A DNA stretch of 59,699 bases from CAYRGQ01 sp964444885 (GTDB lineage: Bacteria; Bacteroidota; Bacteroidia; Sphingobacteriales; Sphingobacteriaceae), in contig CAYUIZ010000007.1 in NCBI GenBank assembly GCA_964444885.1, forward strand, positions 1-59,699, written 5' to 3'. A program made the translations under genes and the position numbers. Shown in pieces: positions 34,252 through 43,700 of this stretch. The notes below the pieces were generated by a model, which saw only the letters and a program-made list of their open reading frames with translations, was not told where the DNA came from and did no database searches. How positions within the stretch are numbered: position 1 is the stretch's first letter; every line of letters starts with the position of its first letter.

Positions 34252-34986
34252 ATGAGAAAGGTTTTTGGGTATATCCTGTCGCCAGTCCATTTCTTTTATT
34301 TTGGCTTGTTGCTGATTATTTTCCATCCCATTCAGTGGATGTGCCTCCATTGGGGAGGCTATGCGGCGCACAAGCGTTCGGTGGAATTGCTCAATGCCTT
34401 GTTAATTTCTTCGTATTACCTGTTGGGCAATACGGTACGCTTTACCAATAAGCAGACGATTCCGGTCGACCGGCCCATCCTGTTTATTTCCAACCACCAG
34501 AGCATGTACGATATTCCGCCGTTGATTTACAAGCTGCGCAAGCATCACGGCAAGTTTATCTCCAAAGTAGAATTGGCCAAGGGCATACCTAGCATATCGT
34601 ATAACTTGAAACATGGGGGAGGGGCCAATATTGACCGCAAGGACTCTAAACAGTCGATTGCCGAAATTCTGAAGCTGGCCAACAATATGCATAGCAAGAA
34701 ATGGTCGGCTTTTATCTTTCCCGAGGGTACCCGCGCCCGCCAAGGACACATGAAAACGTTTAACGTAGGCGGAATTGCGACGATTTTAAAAAAAGTGCCA
34801 GACGCGCTTATCGTGCCCATCGCGATCAACAACTCGTGGAAAATGGTGCGTTATGGCATGTTTCCGCTTAATACCTTTCTAGCGATGTCTTGGGAAGTGT
34901 TGCCGCCCATCGAGCCAGCGGGGCGTTCGGTCGAGGATATTGTGGCAGAGACCGAAGCCGCGATTCGGGCCAGGGTTGTGGCGTAG
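34252..34986 (+). CDS. plsC: 1-acyl-sn-glycerol-3-phosphate acyltransferase
   Basis: 244 residues from ATG 34252. Makes phosphatidic acid by acylating lysophosphatidic acid at the inner membrane. The HX4D catalytic motif is in ISNHQSMYDIP, FPEGTRAR is the substrate-binding motif, and VPIAINNSW is motif IV. Two hydrophobic segments precede the catalytic core. The stop codon directly abuts the stop codon of the convergent gene, with no base between. Confidence 0.93.
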   Translation: MRKVFGYILSPVHFFYFGLLLIIFHPIQWMCLHWGGYAAHKRSVELLNALLISSYYLLGNTVRFTNKQTIPVDRPILFISNHQSMYDIPPLIYKLRKHHGKFISKVELAKGIPSISYNLKHGGGANIDRKDSKQSIAEILKLANNMHSKKWSAFIFPEGTRARQGHMKTFNVGGIATILKKVPDALIVPIAINNSWKMVRYGMFPLNTFLAMSWEVLPPIEPAGRSVEDIVAETEAAIRARVVA

Positions 34987-36963
34987 TCAGACCCTTCCTA
35001 ACCCCTGCTCCCGCTGGGGCGCGTCCAGTTCGCCGAATTCGGAATTGTTAGACACGTATTCGGGGACGATATCCTTGACCATGGACACCATTTTTTTGCG
35101 GTCGCCATAGGGTTGGGCTTGCTTTACGAAGGCGCAAAGCGTCTGGATCCGCGTCGTTTTTTCCTGTACGTCCTGGGTATTTACCTTCGCGATGAGTATT
35201 TTGTCGTGGTAGGTTTTCAGCGTATTCTCGTCATTGGCCAACAGCTCTTCCCTGATTTTTTCACCGGGGCGCAGCCCGACGATCTTGATGTCAATGTCGT
35301 CCGGATAAGATAAGCCTTTCAGCCGGATCATTTTTTGGGCCAGATCCATGATTTTCACGGGCTTGCCCATGTCAAACACGAAAACTTCGCCGCCTCGCCC
35401 CATTACGCCGGCCTCCTGTACCAATTGGCAGGCTTCGGGAATGGTCATGAAGTAACGCGTAATATCGGGGTGCGTTAGGGTGACCGGGCCACCCGCTTTG
35501 ATTTGCTTTTCAAACAACGGAATGACGGATCCGTTCGAGCCGAGTACGTTGCCGAACCGGGTGACGACGAAAGCTGTTTCAGAACGATCGTTGAGCGCGG
35601 TGACGTAGATTTCCGCAATGCGTTTCGTCGCGCCCATCACGTTGGTGGGGTTGACGGCTTTATCCGTCGAAATCATGACGAACTTCTCGACGCCATAGCG
35701 GTCGGATAAATCGGCTACATGACACGAGCCGGACACATTGGTGAGAATGGCCTCATACGGGTTGACCTCCATCAGTGGCACGTGTTTATACGCAGCGGCG
35801 TGGAATACGACATCCGGCCGGTACTGTGCAAAGATGGACTCCATAAACCCAAGATCGCGTACGTCGGCAACGATAAACTGGGCCTTGTCAGCTAGTATAT
35901 CCCGGTGCAACTCCTGTTGTATTTCATAAAGCGGGGATTCGGCCTGGTCGGCCACCACCAGTTGCTTACATCCCGTCCGGATGATCTGCCGCACGAGTTC
36001 GGATCCAATGGAACCCGCTCCCCCGGTCACCAGTACGACTTTGCCCTGCAAGGCTTCGTACACTACAGGGTTGTTCAGCTCGATCGCCTTTCGTCCCAGC
36101 AGGTCGTTAATCTTGAGGGTACGGATTTGGCGTGTGGCGACGGCTCCCTCCAGCATTTTGGACGAATTTGGGATGATTTTTATCTTAAGGGGCAACGATT
36201 CGGCTTGGTTGGAGATTCGCTCCAGCCGTTCGGGGTCATGATTGTCAATGGCGATAATGAGCTCCTGCGCGCCGCCCCGTTGTTTCAGAAAGCCCATGTC
36301 CAGCTCTTCGAGTGCACGCACGGTATGGCCTTGTATCCGCTTGCCAATGCGGGTCGGGTTGTCGTCCACGATGGCAACGACCCGGTACCGGTTTCGGCTC
36401 CCCGCGTGTAACAGGTTGAACGCGCTATTGCCCATATCCCCGGCTCCGAAAAGCACGACGGATATCTGGTTCCCTTTTGTCGTCCAAAAACGGTTATGGT
36501 ACCATGCTTTGTAAACAAAACGGGCAGCCAGCATGGCCGCGCAGGCCATCATGGCATGCAGCAATAGCTGGATTTGGGACGTTGCTAGTAGATGCTGAAC
36601 GAGCGGTGGGAGGCTTTGCCTTTCCGGGGTTGCTATCAGCCAGCTCGCTAAGGCCGTGGCAGCAAAGAGGAAAACGAACGCTGCAGCAATGCACTTGGAA
36701 ATCACGAATAAGTCCCGCAATTCCGTCCGCCGGATGATGCTCCGATACGGCTTAAAGAGTACGAACGAAACAAAATAAACGAAAGTGGCGAGGGCAGATT
36801 GGGACACCATTTCCTCGAGGTTTAATTCCTCCTGAAACTGGGCAATAAGCACAAAGCTGAAGACGAAACACGTCCAAACGATTATTAAGTCGATAAGGAG
36901 CACGACCCAGCGGGGGTACTCTCTTATTAGCTTGCTCGTAAAGGGTGCTTGCATTTCTTTCAT
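34987..36963 (-). CDS. FlaA1/CapD-type nucleoside-diphosphate-sugar epimerase/dehydratase
   Basis: 658 residues. Four or five N-terminal membrane helices (about 18-160) are followed by a CoA-binding-like Rossmann domain (VVLFGAGDMGNSAFNLL) and an extended SDR domain (LVTGGAGSIGSELVRQ near 311; STDKAVNPTNVMGATKR near 440). The Tyr of the usual YxxxK is Met here (Met-x3-Lys), as in the WbpM/PglF 4,6-dehydratase group. Makes a UDP-4-keto-6-deoxy sugar for capsule, O-antigen or glycoprotein synthesis. No glycosyltransferases flank it, so the rest of its pathway is elsewhere. Confidence 0.93.
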   Translation of the reverse strand: MKEMQAPFTSKLIREYPRWVVLLIDLIIVWTCFVFSFVLIAQFQEELNLEEMVSQSALATFVYFVSFVLFKPYRSIIRRTELRDLFVISKCIAAAFVFLFAATALASWLIATPERQSLPPLVQHLLATSQIQLLLHAMMACAAMLAARFVYKAWYHNRFWTTKGNQISVVLFGAGDMGNSAFNLLHAGSRNRYRVVAIVDDNPTRIGKRIQGHTVRALEELDMGFLKQRGGAQELIIAIDNHDPERLERISNQAESLPLKIKIIPNSSKMLEGAVATRQIRTLKINDLLGRKAIELNNPVVYEALQGKVVLVTGGAGSIGSELVRQIIRTGCKQLVVADQAESPLYEIQQELHRDILADKAQFIVADVRDLGFMESIFAQYRPDVVFHAAAYKHVPLMEVNPYEAILTNVSGSCHVADLSDRYGVEKFVMISTDKAVNPTNVMGATKRIAEIYVTALNDRSETAFVVTRFGNVLGSNGSVIPLFEKQIKAGGPVTLTHPDITRYFMTIPEACQLVQEAGVMGRGGEVFVFDMGKPVKIMDLAQKMIRLKGLSYPDDIDIKIVGLRPGEKIREELLANDENTLKTYHDKILIAKVNTQDVQEKTTRIQTLCAFVKQAQPYGDRKKMVSMVKDIVPEYVSNNSEFGELDAPQREQGLGRV

Positions 36964-36999
36964 AGCGATGAATAAACCGTCAGCTTACGGATATACGGA

Positions 37000-37007
37000 C
37001 AAAAGTA
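37000..37007 (-). promoter_or_regulatory. -7 element for the CapD-type gene
   Basis: Minus-strand TACTTTTG (37007 to 37000), 36 nt before ATG 36963. No -33 TTG at the usual spacing. Confidence 0.45.
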
Positions 37008-37085
37008 CGTTTTTTTTATCGTGATAGATGCGTGTCTATGGACCGTCCACTGCGCGGGCTTTCTGATGGGTTATAGGGGTGTGGC

Positions 37086-38384
37086 TTACCGTTCGAGTTT
37101 AGGGACACGCCGAGGCGTATCCTCGCCTTTGACGATGCTTTCGGCACCCAAGGCGATCCCTTCGATGGATGATATGATATTCTGGATGTTGAGGGTCTCC
37201 ACCTCGTCTTTGACGGTATGGTAATTTTGATCGCGTTCGATTTGAACCGTGGAGAACGTATGTGCTGGCACGCCTACCGCCGCCAAGGAGGCGTTGTCAC
37301 TGCGGTAAAAGAGGTTTTGCGTGGGATACGGGTCGGGGTGGAACGTAAATTTCGTGCCTGCGACGTTGCGCTGCATGATTGTTGCCAAATCAGATTGGTC
37401 GAAACCGGTGACGTAGAGGGCATTGGAGCCAAACCGTGAGTCTTTACCAATCATCTCGATATTCACCATGGCCACGATGGCGTCTGGATCTGTTTGTTCC
37501 GAGAAATAGCGCGACCCCACCATGCCGATTTCCTCCGCGGTGAATGCCACGAACAGCAAGGTGCGCTCATTGTCGCCGCGCTGTTTGTAGTGATCGGCTA
37601 AGCTGATGACAGCCGACACGCCCGAGGCATTGTCGTCAGCACCGTTCGCGATTGAATCCTGTCCTACCGCCGGGAGGATCCCAATGTGGTCGTAATGGGC
37701 GGAGAAAATCACGATTTCGTCTTTTTTAGACCTGCCGGGCAGGACGCCTACGATATTCGACAGCGGAAGCTCCTCGATCGTATTGGTGAAATTGACACGG
37801 AAAGACTGGGGAGCCGATTCGTTTAGCACATATACCACCGAAGCACCTGACGCAGGGGCCTGGCTAAGCACGCGCGGGTTTGAGGTGAACCGCTTGTAGC
37901 GGCTGAAGAGCCTAGCGAAGCTCGTGTCGACACGAACCAACGCATCCTGGCCGCCATTGTTGATCTCCCGGAAACGTGTGGCAAAGTCTTCACCGGCTTT
38001 GATCTCGAGCATGGCCACACCGGGATCGTCGTTCCACGCAATCCCCGGATTGGCGCTGGAAACCATCACGCGCTCGTCGGTCAGGAGCGTGCCATCCACC
38101 ACTATTTCCGTGCTGGCAGGCTGGATGCGCGTGATGCGGAATGTCTGCCTGAAGCTGCCGTCGGCATAATGATCCAGACCTATGCGATCGAATTCGCCGG
38201 CAATAAAGTCGGCCGCTCGTTCAATGCCCGGCGTGAATGATGCCCGGCCCTCCATGTCATCGGCAGCCAATGTATGGACGATTCGGGACACCGTACGGAG
38301 ATCGACAATTTCCTGACGCGGAGCCTTTCGGCTGGCGCATCCCCAAAGAAAAAAGAAAACGGTTAGCAGGTAGCATATTTTCAT
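37086..38384 (-). CDS. M28 family peptidase, lipoprotein
   Basis: 432 residues from ATG 38384. This start places a lipobox (LWGC) after a short hydrophobic core; six extra residues upstream are dropped. M28 zinc-site residues: SAHYDHIG (His), GADDNASGVSAV (bridging Asp), FTAEEIGMVGS (Glu pair), NIEMIGKD and NYHTVKDEVE (His). An insertion before the metal core resembles a PA domain. Anchored in the outer or inner membrane facing the periplasm. Shares a short divergent promoter region with the MFS gene. Confidence 0.92.
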   Translation of the reverse strand: MKICYLLTVFFFLWGCASRKAPRQEIVDLRTVSRIVHTLAADDMEGRASFTPGIERAADFIAGEFDRIGLDHYADGSFRQTFRITRIQPASTEIVVDGTLLTDERVMVSSANPGIAWNDDPGVAMLEIKAGEDFATRFREINNGGQDALVRVDTSFARLFSRYKRFTSNPRVLSQAPASGASVVYVLNESAPQSFRVNFTNTIEELPLSNIVGVLPGRSKKDEIVIFSAHYDHIGILPAVGQDSIANGADDNASGVSAVISLADHYKQRGDNERTLLFVAFTAEEIGMVGSRYFSEQTDPDAIVAMVNIEMIGKDSRFGSNALYVTGFDQSDLATIMQRNVAGTKFTFHPDPYPTQNLFYRSDNASLAAVGVPAHTFSTVQIERDQNYHTVKDEVETLNIQNIISSIEGIALGAESIVKGEDTPRRVPKLER

Positions 38385-38423
38385 AGTCGTCGTTTGCAAC
38401 ATCCTTTTTGAGGCCTATTAAGC

Positions 38424-38431
38424 CAAAAGTA
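38424..38431 (-). promoter_or_regulatory. -7 element for the M28 lipoprotein gene
   Basis: Minus-strand TACTTTTG, 39 nt before ATG 38384, back to back with the plus-strand -7 element at 38468-38475. Confidence 0.45.
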
Positions 38432-38467
38432 AACAATTCTTTTATTATCCGTCGGCAACGAATTGAT

Positions 38468-38475
38468 TACCTTTG
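38468..38475 (+). promoter_or_regulatory. -7 element for the TetA-like MFS gene
   Basis: TACCTTTG matches TAnnTTTG, 20 nt before ATG 38496. The in-frame TTG at 38463 lies upstream of this element and so cannot be the start if this promoter is used. Confidence 0.5.
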
Positions 38476-38495
38476 CGCAATTTCTAAACAGGGCT

Positions 38496-39758
38496 ATGGG
38501 TAAAACAGCAGGCCGTGGGGCTTTGTTTTTTATTGTGGTTACCGTCGTCATCGATGTTATCGGATTGGGGATTATCATCCCCGTGATGCCTGCGCTGATT
38601 CTGGACCTGACGGGCGGCACGCTGAGCGACGCGTCCACCTACGGAGGTTGGCTCATGTTTGCGTATGCCGCCACCCAGTTCTTCTTCGCTTCGGTCTTGG
38701 GCAATTTGAGCGACCGGTGGGGTAGGCGGCCCGTACTGTTACTCTCTTTGCTGGGATTTTGCGTCAACTACGCGCTGATGGGCTTCGCGCCATCGGTGGC
38801 CTGGCTGTTTGCCGGACGGTTGGTCGCGGGTGTCACAGGTGCCAGTCATACGGTTGCCGCTGCGTACATCGCCGATATCAGCCCGCCCGACAAGCGCGCG
38901 CAGCATTTCGGATTGCTGGGGGCGGCATTTGGCATTGGTTTTATTATTGGCCCGGTACTGGGCGGCCTGTTGGGTCATTACGGGCCGAGAGTGCCGTTTT
39001 TTGCGGCTGCGGGACTAAGTTTGCTTAACTGCATTTACGGCTTTTTTGTTGTGCCGGAGTCGCTGCCCGTCGAAAAGAGGCGGCCATTCAGCTGGCGAAA
39101 GGCCAATCCAATCGGTTCGTTTCGGCACATTCGGAAATTTCCCGAGATCACGACGCTGGTCGTATGTATTGCGCTGGTAAATATTGCAGCCCATTCCGTG
39201 CAGAGCACGTGGTCGTACTACACCATGGAGCGCTATGGGTGGACGGAGCGAATGGTGGGCATATCATTAGGATTTATGGGGTTGTTGCTGGCTATTGTAC
39301 AGGCTGGGCTGCTGCGGGTGATTATCCCTAAGATCGGCGCTGAGCGTAGCGTACTGTTAGGGCTTAGCCTGTACACCGTCGCGCTGCCGCTGATGGCGTT
39401 TTCCGTGGAGCCGTGGATTATTTTCATGGCGGCCGTGCCCTACGTCTTTGCCGGTATCGGCGGGCCGGCCATGCAAGGTATTATTTCCAATAAAGTGCCC
39501 GCCAGCGAGCAGGGCCAAATTCAGGGTGGGCTGGCGAGCGTGATTAGCCTGACGGCGATTGTTGGTCCGCCGATGATGACCGCCCTATTTGCCCATTTCA
39601 CCCGGCCCGAGGGAGGCATTTACTTTCCGGGTGCCCCGTTTCTGGCTGGCTCGGTGCTGACCGCCACTAGCGTAGTGCTGGCCATCGGGTATTTGCGTAA
39701 CAGTAAAAAAATCAGTAAATTAGGCACGTATGAAAACACAAACAACGATAGCGACTAA
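38496..39758 (+). CDS. MFS transporter, TetA/TCR-like
   Basis: 420 residues with 12 predicted membrane helices. The motif A region between helices 2 and 3 reads GNLSDRWGRRPVLLLSL, typical of drug:H+ antiporters; IDVIGLGIIIPVMP at the first helix is the Tet/Bcr-type opening. Exports a small molecule; resistance to a specific drug cannot be inferred. Its last 29 bases overlap the DUF2218 gene, suggesting coupled expression. Confidence 0.88.
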   Translation: MGKTAGRGALFFIVVTVVIDVIGLGIIIPVMPALILDLTGGTLSDASTYGGWLMFAYAATQFFFASVLGNLSDRWGRRPVLLLSLLGFCVNYALMGFAPSVAWLFAGRLVAGVTGASHTVAAAYIADISPPDKRAQHFGLLGAAFGIGFIIGPVLGGLLGHYGPRVPFFAAAGLSLLNCIYGFFVVPESLPVEKRRPFSWRKANPIGSFRHIRKFPEITTLVVCIALVNIAAHSVQSTWSYYTMERYGWTERMVGISLGFMGLLLAIVQAGLLRVIIPKIGAERSVLLGLSLYTVALPLMAFSVEPWIIFMAAVPYVFAGIGGPAMQGIISNKVPASEQGQIQGGLASVISLTAIVGPPMMTALFAHFTRPEGGIYFPGAPFLAGSVLTATSVVLAIGYLRNSKKISKLGTYENTNNDSD

Positions 39759-40014
39759 GGCAGGCGCAAGTTATATTGGTAAGCTTTGCCGGCACTTTGT
39801 CCACAAGATTGACGCCAGCTATGAAGGCAATACGGGTAAAGCTATTTTTCCCTTCGGGGTTTGCTTGATGCGTGCGGATGACGAATCGCTGACCTTTGAG
39901 GTGGATGCGCATGACGCTGAGGGCGCTGCTAAAATTAAGGGCGCCCTCGACCGGCATTTAATCAAGTTTGCTTACAAGGAGCAACTCGAGATAAACTGGG
40001 AAGACTTAGGCTAA
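39730..40014 (+). CDS. DUF2218 family protein
   Basis: 94 residues, a complete DUF2218 domain (KLCRHFVHKIDASYEGNTGKAIFPFG, LEVDAHD-type strand, then a helix with LDRHLIKFAYKE and ending in INWEDLG). Biochemical role unknown; some relatives sit beside siderophore genes. The start overlaps the end of the MFS gene by 29 nt in another frame. Only one base separates its stop from that of ispF. Confidence 0.88.
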   Translation: MKTQTTIATKAGASYIGKLCRHFVHKIDASYEGNTGKAIFPFGVCLMRADDESLTFEVDAHDAEGAAKIKGALDRHLIKFAYKEQLEINWEDLG

Positions 40015-40015
40015 G

Positions 40016-40495
40016 TTACTTCTTTTCAATTAAGCACACGGCATACGCCACCACACCTTCTTGACGGCCAATGAAACCCATCGTTTCATTGGTCGTTGCT
40101 TTGATGGAGATGTCGCTTTCATCCAGTCCGGTAGCTTGGGCGATGTTTCGCTTCATCTCCGGGATATAGGGTTTGATCTTGGGGGCCTCGAGGCAAAGCA
40201 TGGCGTCGATGTTGCCTGGCGTCCAGCCGTTGTCGGCCAGCATGCCGATGCAGCGGCGGAGCAGGTCGAGGCTGCTGGCTCCTTTCCAGCGGTCGTCGGT
40301 ATTGGGGAAATGATAGCCAATATCTTCCAGGTTGGCCGCGCCCAGTAAGGCGTCGCAGATTGCGTGGGCCAGCACGTCAGCATCCGAGTGCCCGAATGCC
40401 CCCGCAGGGTGGTCCAGCTTGGCGCCGCCCAAAATAAACGGATGTCCTTCCTTAATCTGATGTACGTCAAATCCGAAGCCTACTTTTATTTTCAT
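40016..40495 (-). CDS. ispF: 2-C-methyl-D-erythritol 2,4-cyclodiphosphate synthase
   Basis: 159 residues from ATG 40495, which starts the protein at the conserved GFGFDVHQI. Catalyses cyclisation in the non-mevalonate isoprenoid pathway. Metal ligands D-x-H (FDVHQ) and His in HSDADVLAHA are present; KATTNETMGFIGRQEGVVAYAV is the typical C terminus. The longer opening to 40576 is rejected as out of family. Convergent with the DUF2218 gene. Confidence 0.96.
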   Translation of the reverse strand: MKIKVGFGFDVHQIKEGHPFILGGAKLDHPAGAFGHSDADVLAHAICDALLGAANLEDIGYHFPNTDDRWKGASSLDLLRRCIGMLADNGWTPGNIDAMLCLEAPKIKPYIPEMKRNIAQATGLDESDISIKATTNETMGFIGRQEGVVAYAVCLIEKK

Positions 40496-40748
40496 GGTGT
40501 TGTGGTTATGGATTGCAGGAGGCGATGCGTCGCCATGGATCGCGCAATAGCCGGCCTTCACCCCGTATTGGCCCAAACATAGGCAATCGAGCCAATATTC
40601 TCAAATGGTATAGTCTTTGTGCGAGTTACGCGCTTGGTGCCGGATGGGTGCCCAGCTGTTGAATTTAACATTTATGCGAAGGCGATCTCGGCGATTTATT
40701 GTTATTTTTGACGAATCATAGGCCAGCATTAGAAATAACCATCGTGCA
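40496..40748. other. Divergent intergenic region ispF / gldJ
   Basis: 253 bases, no gene. The gldJ -7 element (TATTTTTG) is at 40703-40710. No convincing ispF promoter was identified. Confidence 0.5.
40703..40710 (+). promoter_or_regulatory. gldJ-like gene -7 element
   Basis: TATTTTTG matches TAnnTTTG, 38 nt before ATG 40749. Confidence 0.42.
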
Positions 40749-42302
40749 ATGAAGATATTGAAAACCTGTTATATCCCGCTCCTTGTCTTGGCAAGCGTGG
40801 GCATATTGGCAAGTTCCTGTAAAAACCGCGACGGCGTTTCGTCCAAGACGGGTGTGCCGTATAACGATCCGTACAACGGCGGTTTGCAGATTAACCGCAA
40901 GGTGAAGGAAGGCCCCGGCCCTGGGCTGGTGGTGATTGAGGGCGGTACGTTTGTGATGGGCGGAAGCCTGGCCGAAGACATCACCTATGCACACGACAAC
41001 CTGAAGCGGCGAGTGACGGTAGCCTCGTTTTATATGGACGAAACCGAGGTGTCCAATGCCGACTGGCTGGAGTACCTGCAATGGCTGAACCATACGTTCC
41101 CAGAGGACCGCGAATTGTATTACAACGCACTGCCAGACACCTTGGTTTGGCGCAGCCCGCTTTCTTACAATGAGCCTTACGTGGATTTGTACTTGAGGCA
41201 TCCGGCCTACCAGGACTATCCCGTGGTGGGCGTCAGTTGGGAACAGGCGCAGGCGTATAGCGTCTGGCGTACCGATCGGGTCAACGAACATATCCTGCGG
41301 GAGCGGGGCGCATTGGCCGATTACCGAAGCATGGCGGAAGCACAAGGACGCCCCGGCGAACCTTTTAATACCGATATTTACCTCAACGGCCAATACCAAG
41401 GCGAAGGCATTGACGGCGAACGCATGCCCGCGGATAATTCTCCCGGTGCTGCCGACGGGGCACGTCGTCCCGTGCGCATGGAAGACGGCATACTGAAACA
41501 GCCGTACCGCCTCCCCACCGAAGCGGAATGGGAATACGCGGCGTTGGGTCTGGTCGGCAATACCGAATACGGCAATATCGAAAGTGGTAAGGTCTATCCG
41601 TGGAACGGACTGGGCGTGCGCTCGCCCAAACGGCGTACGCAAGGCCTGATCATGGCTAACTTTAAGTTGTCCGCTGGCGATAATATGGGCGTCGCCGGAT
41701 ACTTGAATGACGGCGGCGACATCACCGTGCCCGTCACTTCCTACCTGCCCAATGACTACGGCCTGTACAACATGGCCGGCAATGTCAATGAGTGGGTGAA
41801 TGACGTCTACCGGCAGCTGTCGTACGAAGATTTCGATGATTTTAACCCGTTCCGGGGCAATGTCTATATGGATAAGCAATATGAGGACGCCGAAAAAGGC
41901 ATCTTGGCTAAAGACAAGTACGGCCGCCCGATCCGTGTGCCGGCTACTGCACCGCGCAAGCAGACGTGGGAAGAGCTGCAACGCGACGGAGCCGCTGACC
42001 AAACGGTCAATAATTTCCAGCATGACGTGCGGGGCTACGGCGACAGCGCTCCCGAAGAGTTGTATGGCATTACGACGTTGGTCAACAACGAATCGCGTGT
42101 CTATAAAGGAGGCTCATGGAACGACCGTGCCTATTGGCTGAATCCCGCTACGCGGCGCCACATGCAACAGACCGAATCGGACGCCATGGTGGGTTTCCGG
42201 TGCGCGATGACGCTGGTTGGGTCGCCGGAGGTCAATACACAGGGTAAGCCTACTTTTCCAGCCAACCGTAGCCGGGGGCAACGTCGTGGCTGGCCCTTTT
42301 AA
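40749..42302 (+). CDS. gldJ: Gliding motility lipoprotein GldJ-like (FGE-sulfatase fold)
   Basis: 517 residues. Lipoprotein (lipobox ILASSC). The body is a formylglycine-generating-enzyme/SUMF1 fold: VVIEGGTFVMGG, RVTVASFYMDETEVSNADWLEYL, VVGVSWEQAQAY, YRLPTEAEWEYAA, NMAGNVNEWVND and YKGGSWNDRAYW. The early NDPYNGGLQIN segment and the overall layout fit GldJ, an outer-membrane-linked component for gliding and type 9 secretion, rather than an enzyme. GldK is the main alternative, but that normally lies with gldLMN, which are absent here. Ends near a small terminator-like hairpin. Confidence 0.82.
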   Translation: MKILKTCYIPLLVLASVGILASSCKNRDGVSSKTGVPYNDPYNGGLQINRKVKEGPGPGLVVIEGGTFVMGGSLAEDITYAHDNLKRRVTVASFYMDETEVSNADWLEYLQWLNHTFPEDRELYYNALPDTLVWRSPLSYNEPYVDLYLRHPAYQDYPVVGVSWEQAQAYSVWRTDRVNEHILRERGALADYRSMAEAQGRPGEPFNTDIYLNGQYQGEGIDGERMPADNSPGAADGARRPVRMEDGILKQPYRLPTEAEWEYAALGLVGNTEYGNIESGKVYPWNGLGVRSPKRRTQGLIMANFKLSAGDNMGVAGYLNDGGDITVPVTSYLPNDYGLYNMAGNVNEWVNDVYRQLSYEDFDDFNPFRGNVYMDKQYEDAEKGILAKDKYGRPIRVPATAPRKQTWEELQRDGAADQTVNNFQHDVRGYGDSAPEELYGITTLVNNESRVYKGGSWNDRAYWLNPATRRHMQQTESDAMVGFRCAMTLVGSPEVNTQGKPTFPANRSRGQRRGWPF

Positions 42303-42307
42303 TAGAC

Positions 42308-42330
42308 CCTCATCCCTACTTGAGGCTTTT
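42308..42330 (+). terminator. Possible terminator after gldJ
   Basis: CCTCA (42308-42312) pairs with TGAGG (42321-42325) across an 8-nt loop, followed by CTTTT. The stem is short, so this is tentative. Confidence 0.4.
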
Positions 42331-42476
42331 GATACAGCCGCGTACCGTCTCCAATACCCTGTATGGGCTTAGCAATGCCAATGCAATAGGCGTGTCTGCG
42401 CGGCCTCATCACAGGCAATCTCCGTTTTATCTTCCTACGAGGCTTATAAAATGTCCGTGCTATTATGGTATCGTGG

Positions 42477-43700
42477 TTACTCGCGAATACTGCGTTGTGT
42501 TTTTGTACCTAACACCATCTCGGCCAAGAAAAAATAAGCTAGTCCTACACCGATCATCAGTACCATCGTAAATCCGAACGCTGCAGACAGGGAATATTGA
42601 TACGCGATGAAACCCAAGAAGGCGGGTCCGGCCAGTTGGCCGAGGTATCCAATGGTTGTGATCGCAGGGATACTGACATTGGGCGAAATGCCGCGCAGTT
42701 GGCCGCCGGCGCTGAAAAAAATCGGGACAATATTGGCCGCTCCCAAGCCCAGCAATACGTACCCGGCCAACACAAGGTAGACCGAAGGGGCCCATATGGA
42801 CAGCGCTAACCCAGCGGCCGCTAGCATACTGCCGCCCAGCACCACCACGTTGCCACTTAAGCGTTCCACTAGGCCGTCGCCGAGCAAGCGCATCGTGGCC
42901 ATGGCGACGGAAAACGCGGCATAACCGACACCTGAAAATTCCTGTGATACACCCTTCGTGTCACGCAAGAATACCGCGCTCCAATCGAGCATGGCCCCCT
43001 CGGCTAAGAACACCGCGAAACACATCATGCCAAGGAAGAAGATACTGCTCCGGAGCCAAGGCAGGCCTTGGCGCTGTTCCGGGCCCGGCTCGCCCGGCTC
43101 GCCTGAGAACTTCCTGATGGTGTCGCGTTCGGTGGCGTAATCCAGAAAAAACCGATACTGGCTGGCCGCGATGAGAATGAGCAGGACAGAAATGCCGAGG
43201 GCGGCATGAAGGGGTTCCAACCCTGCTTTGACCAGCGCGCCCAAACCCAACGCGCCTATGAGTCCGCCGACACTGAACAGGCCGTGTAATGAAGACATGA
43301 TGGGCCGCCCGTAGAGGTTCTGTACCTGCACGCCATGCGCATTCATGGCCACGTCAATAGCTCCGATGCCGGCGCCAAAAACGAAAAGGCAAATCGCCAT
43401 GAGCGGCATGGTGGGCACTAGGATCAGGGTAGGCAGGCTGAATGCAATCACGCCGGCGGCAAGCGCGATAATAATCCGGGTGCCGAAGCGATTGATTAAG
43501 ACGCCAGCCATTGGCATCATCACCAAGGCTCCGAACCCCAAAAAGAGCAATAACACCCCCAATTGCCCATCATGAATCCCCAAACGATCTTTCGCGTAGG
43601 GTACCATCGGCGCCCAGCTCGACAAGCCTACGCCGCATACCAAAAAAATAAGCATCGTGGCCACGCGGGCACGCCGTAAGTGCAAACCTTGGTTTTTCAT
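42477..43700 (-). CDS. MFS transporter (YbjJ-like)
   Basis: 407 residues from ATG 43700; the opening to 43817 crosses the promoter and is rejected. Twelve membrane segments; LSSWAPMVPYAKDRLGI and FGAGIGAIDVAMNAHGVQVQ are characteristic of the YbjJ/fucose-permease-like group. Substrate unknown. The -7 element TACTTTTG ends 4 nt before the ATG, another predicted leaderless start. Confidence 0.86.
   Translation of the reverse strand: MKNQGLHLRRARVATMLIFLVCGVGLSSWAPMVPYAKDRLGIHDGQLGVLLLFLGFGALVMMPMAGVLINRFGTRIIIALAAGVIAFSLPTLILVPTMPLMAICLFVFGAGIGAIDVAMNAHGVQVQNLYGRPIMSSLHGLFSVGGLIGALGLGALVKAGLEPLHAALGISVLLILIAASQYRFFLDYATERDTIRKFSGEPGEPGPEQRQGLPWLRSSIFFLGMMCFAVFLAEGAMLDWSAVFLRDTKGVSQEFSGVGYAAFSVAMATMRLLGDGLVERLSGNVVVLGGSMLAAAGLALSIWAPSVYLVLAGYVLLGLGAANIVPIFFSAGGQLRGISPNVSIPAITTIGYLGQLAGPAFLGFIAYQYSLSAAFGFTMVLMIGVGLAYFFLAEMVLGTKTQRSIRE

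Noticed and set aside
38463..38465. TTG start for the TetA-like transporter
   Set aside because: Lies upstream of the -7 element, so it would not be transcribed; ATG 38496 starts the first helix correctly.
40716..42023. 435-residue minus-strand opening over gldJ
   Set aside because: Antisense shadow of a well-supported lipoprotein gene; no recognisable domain.
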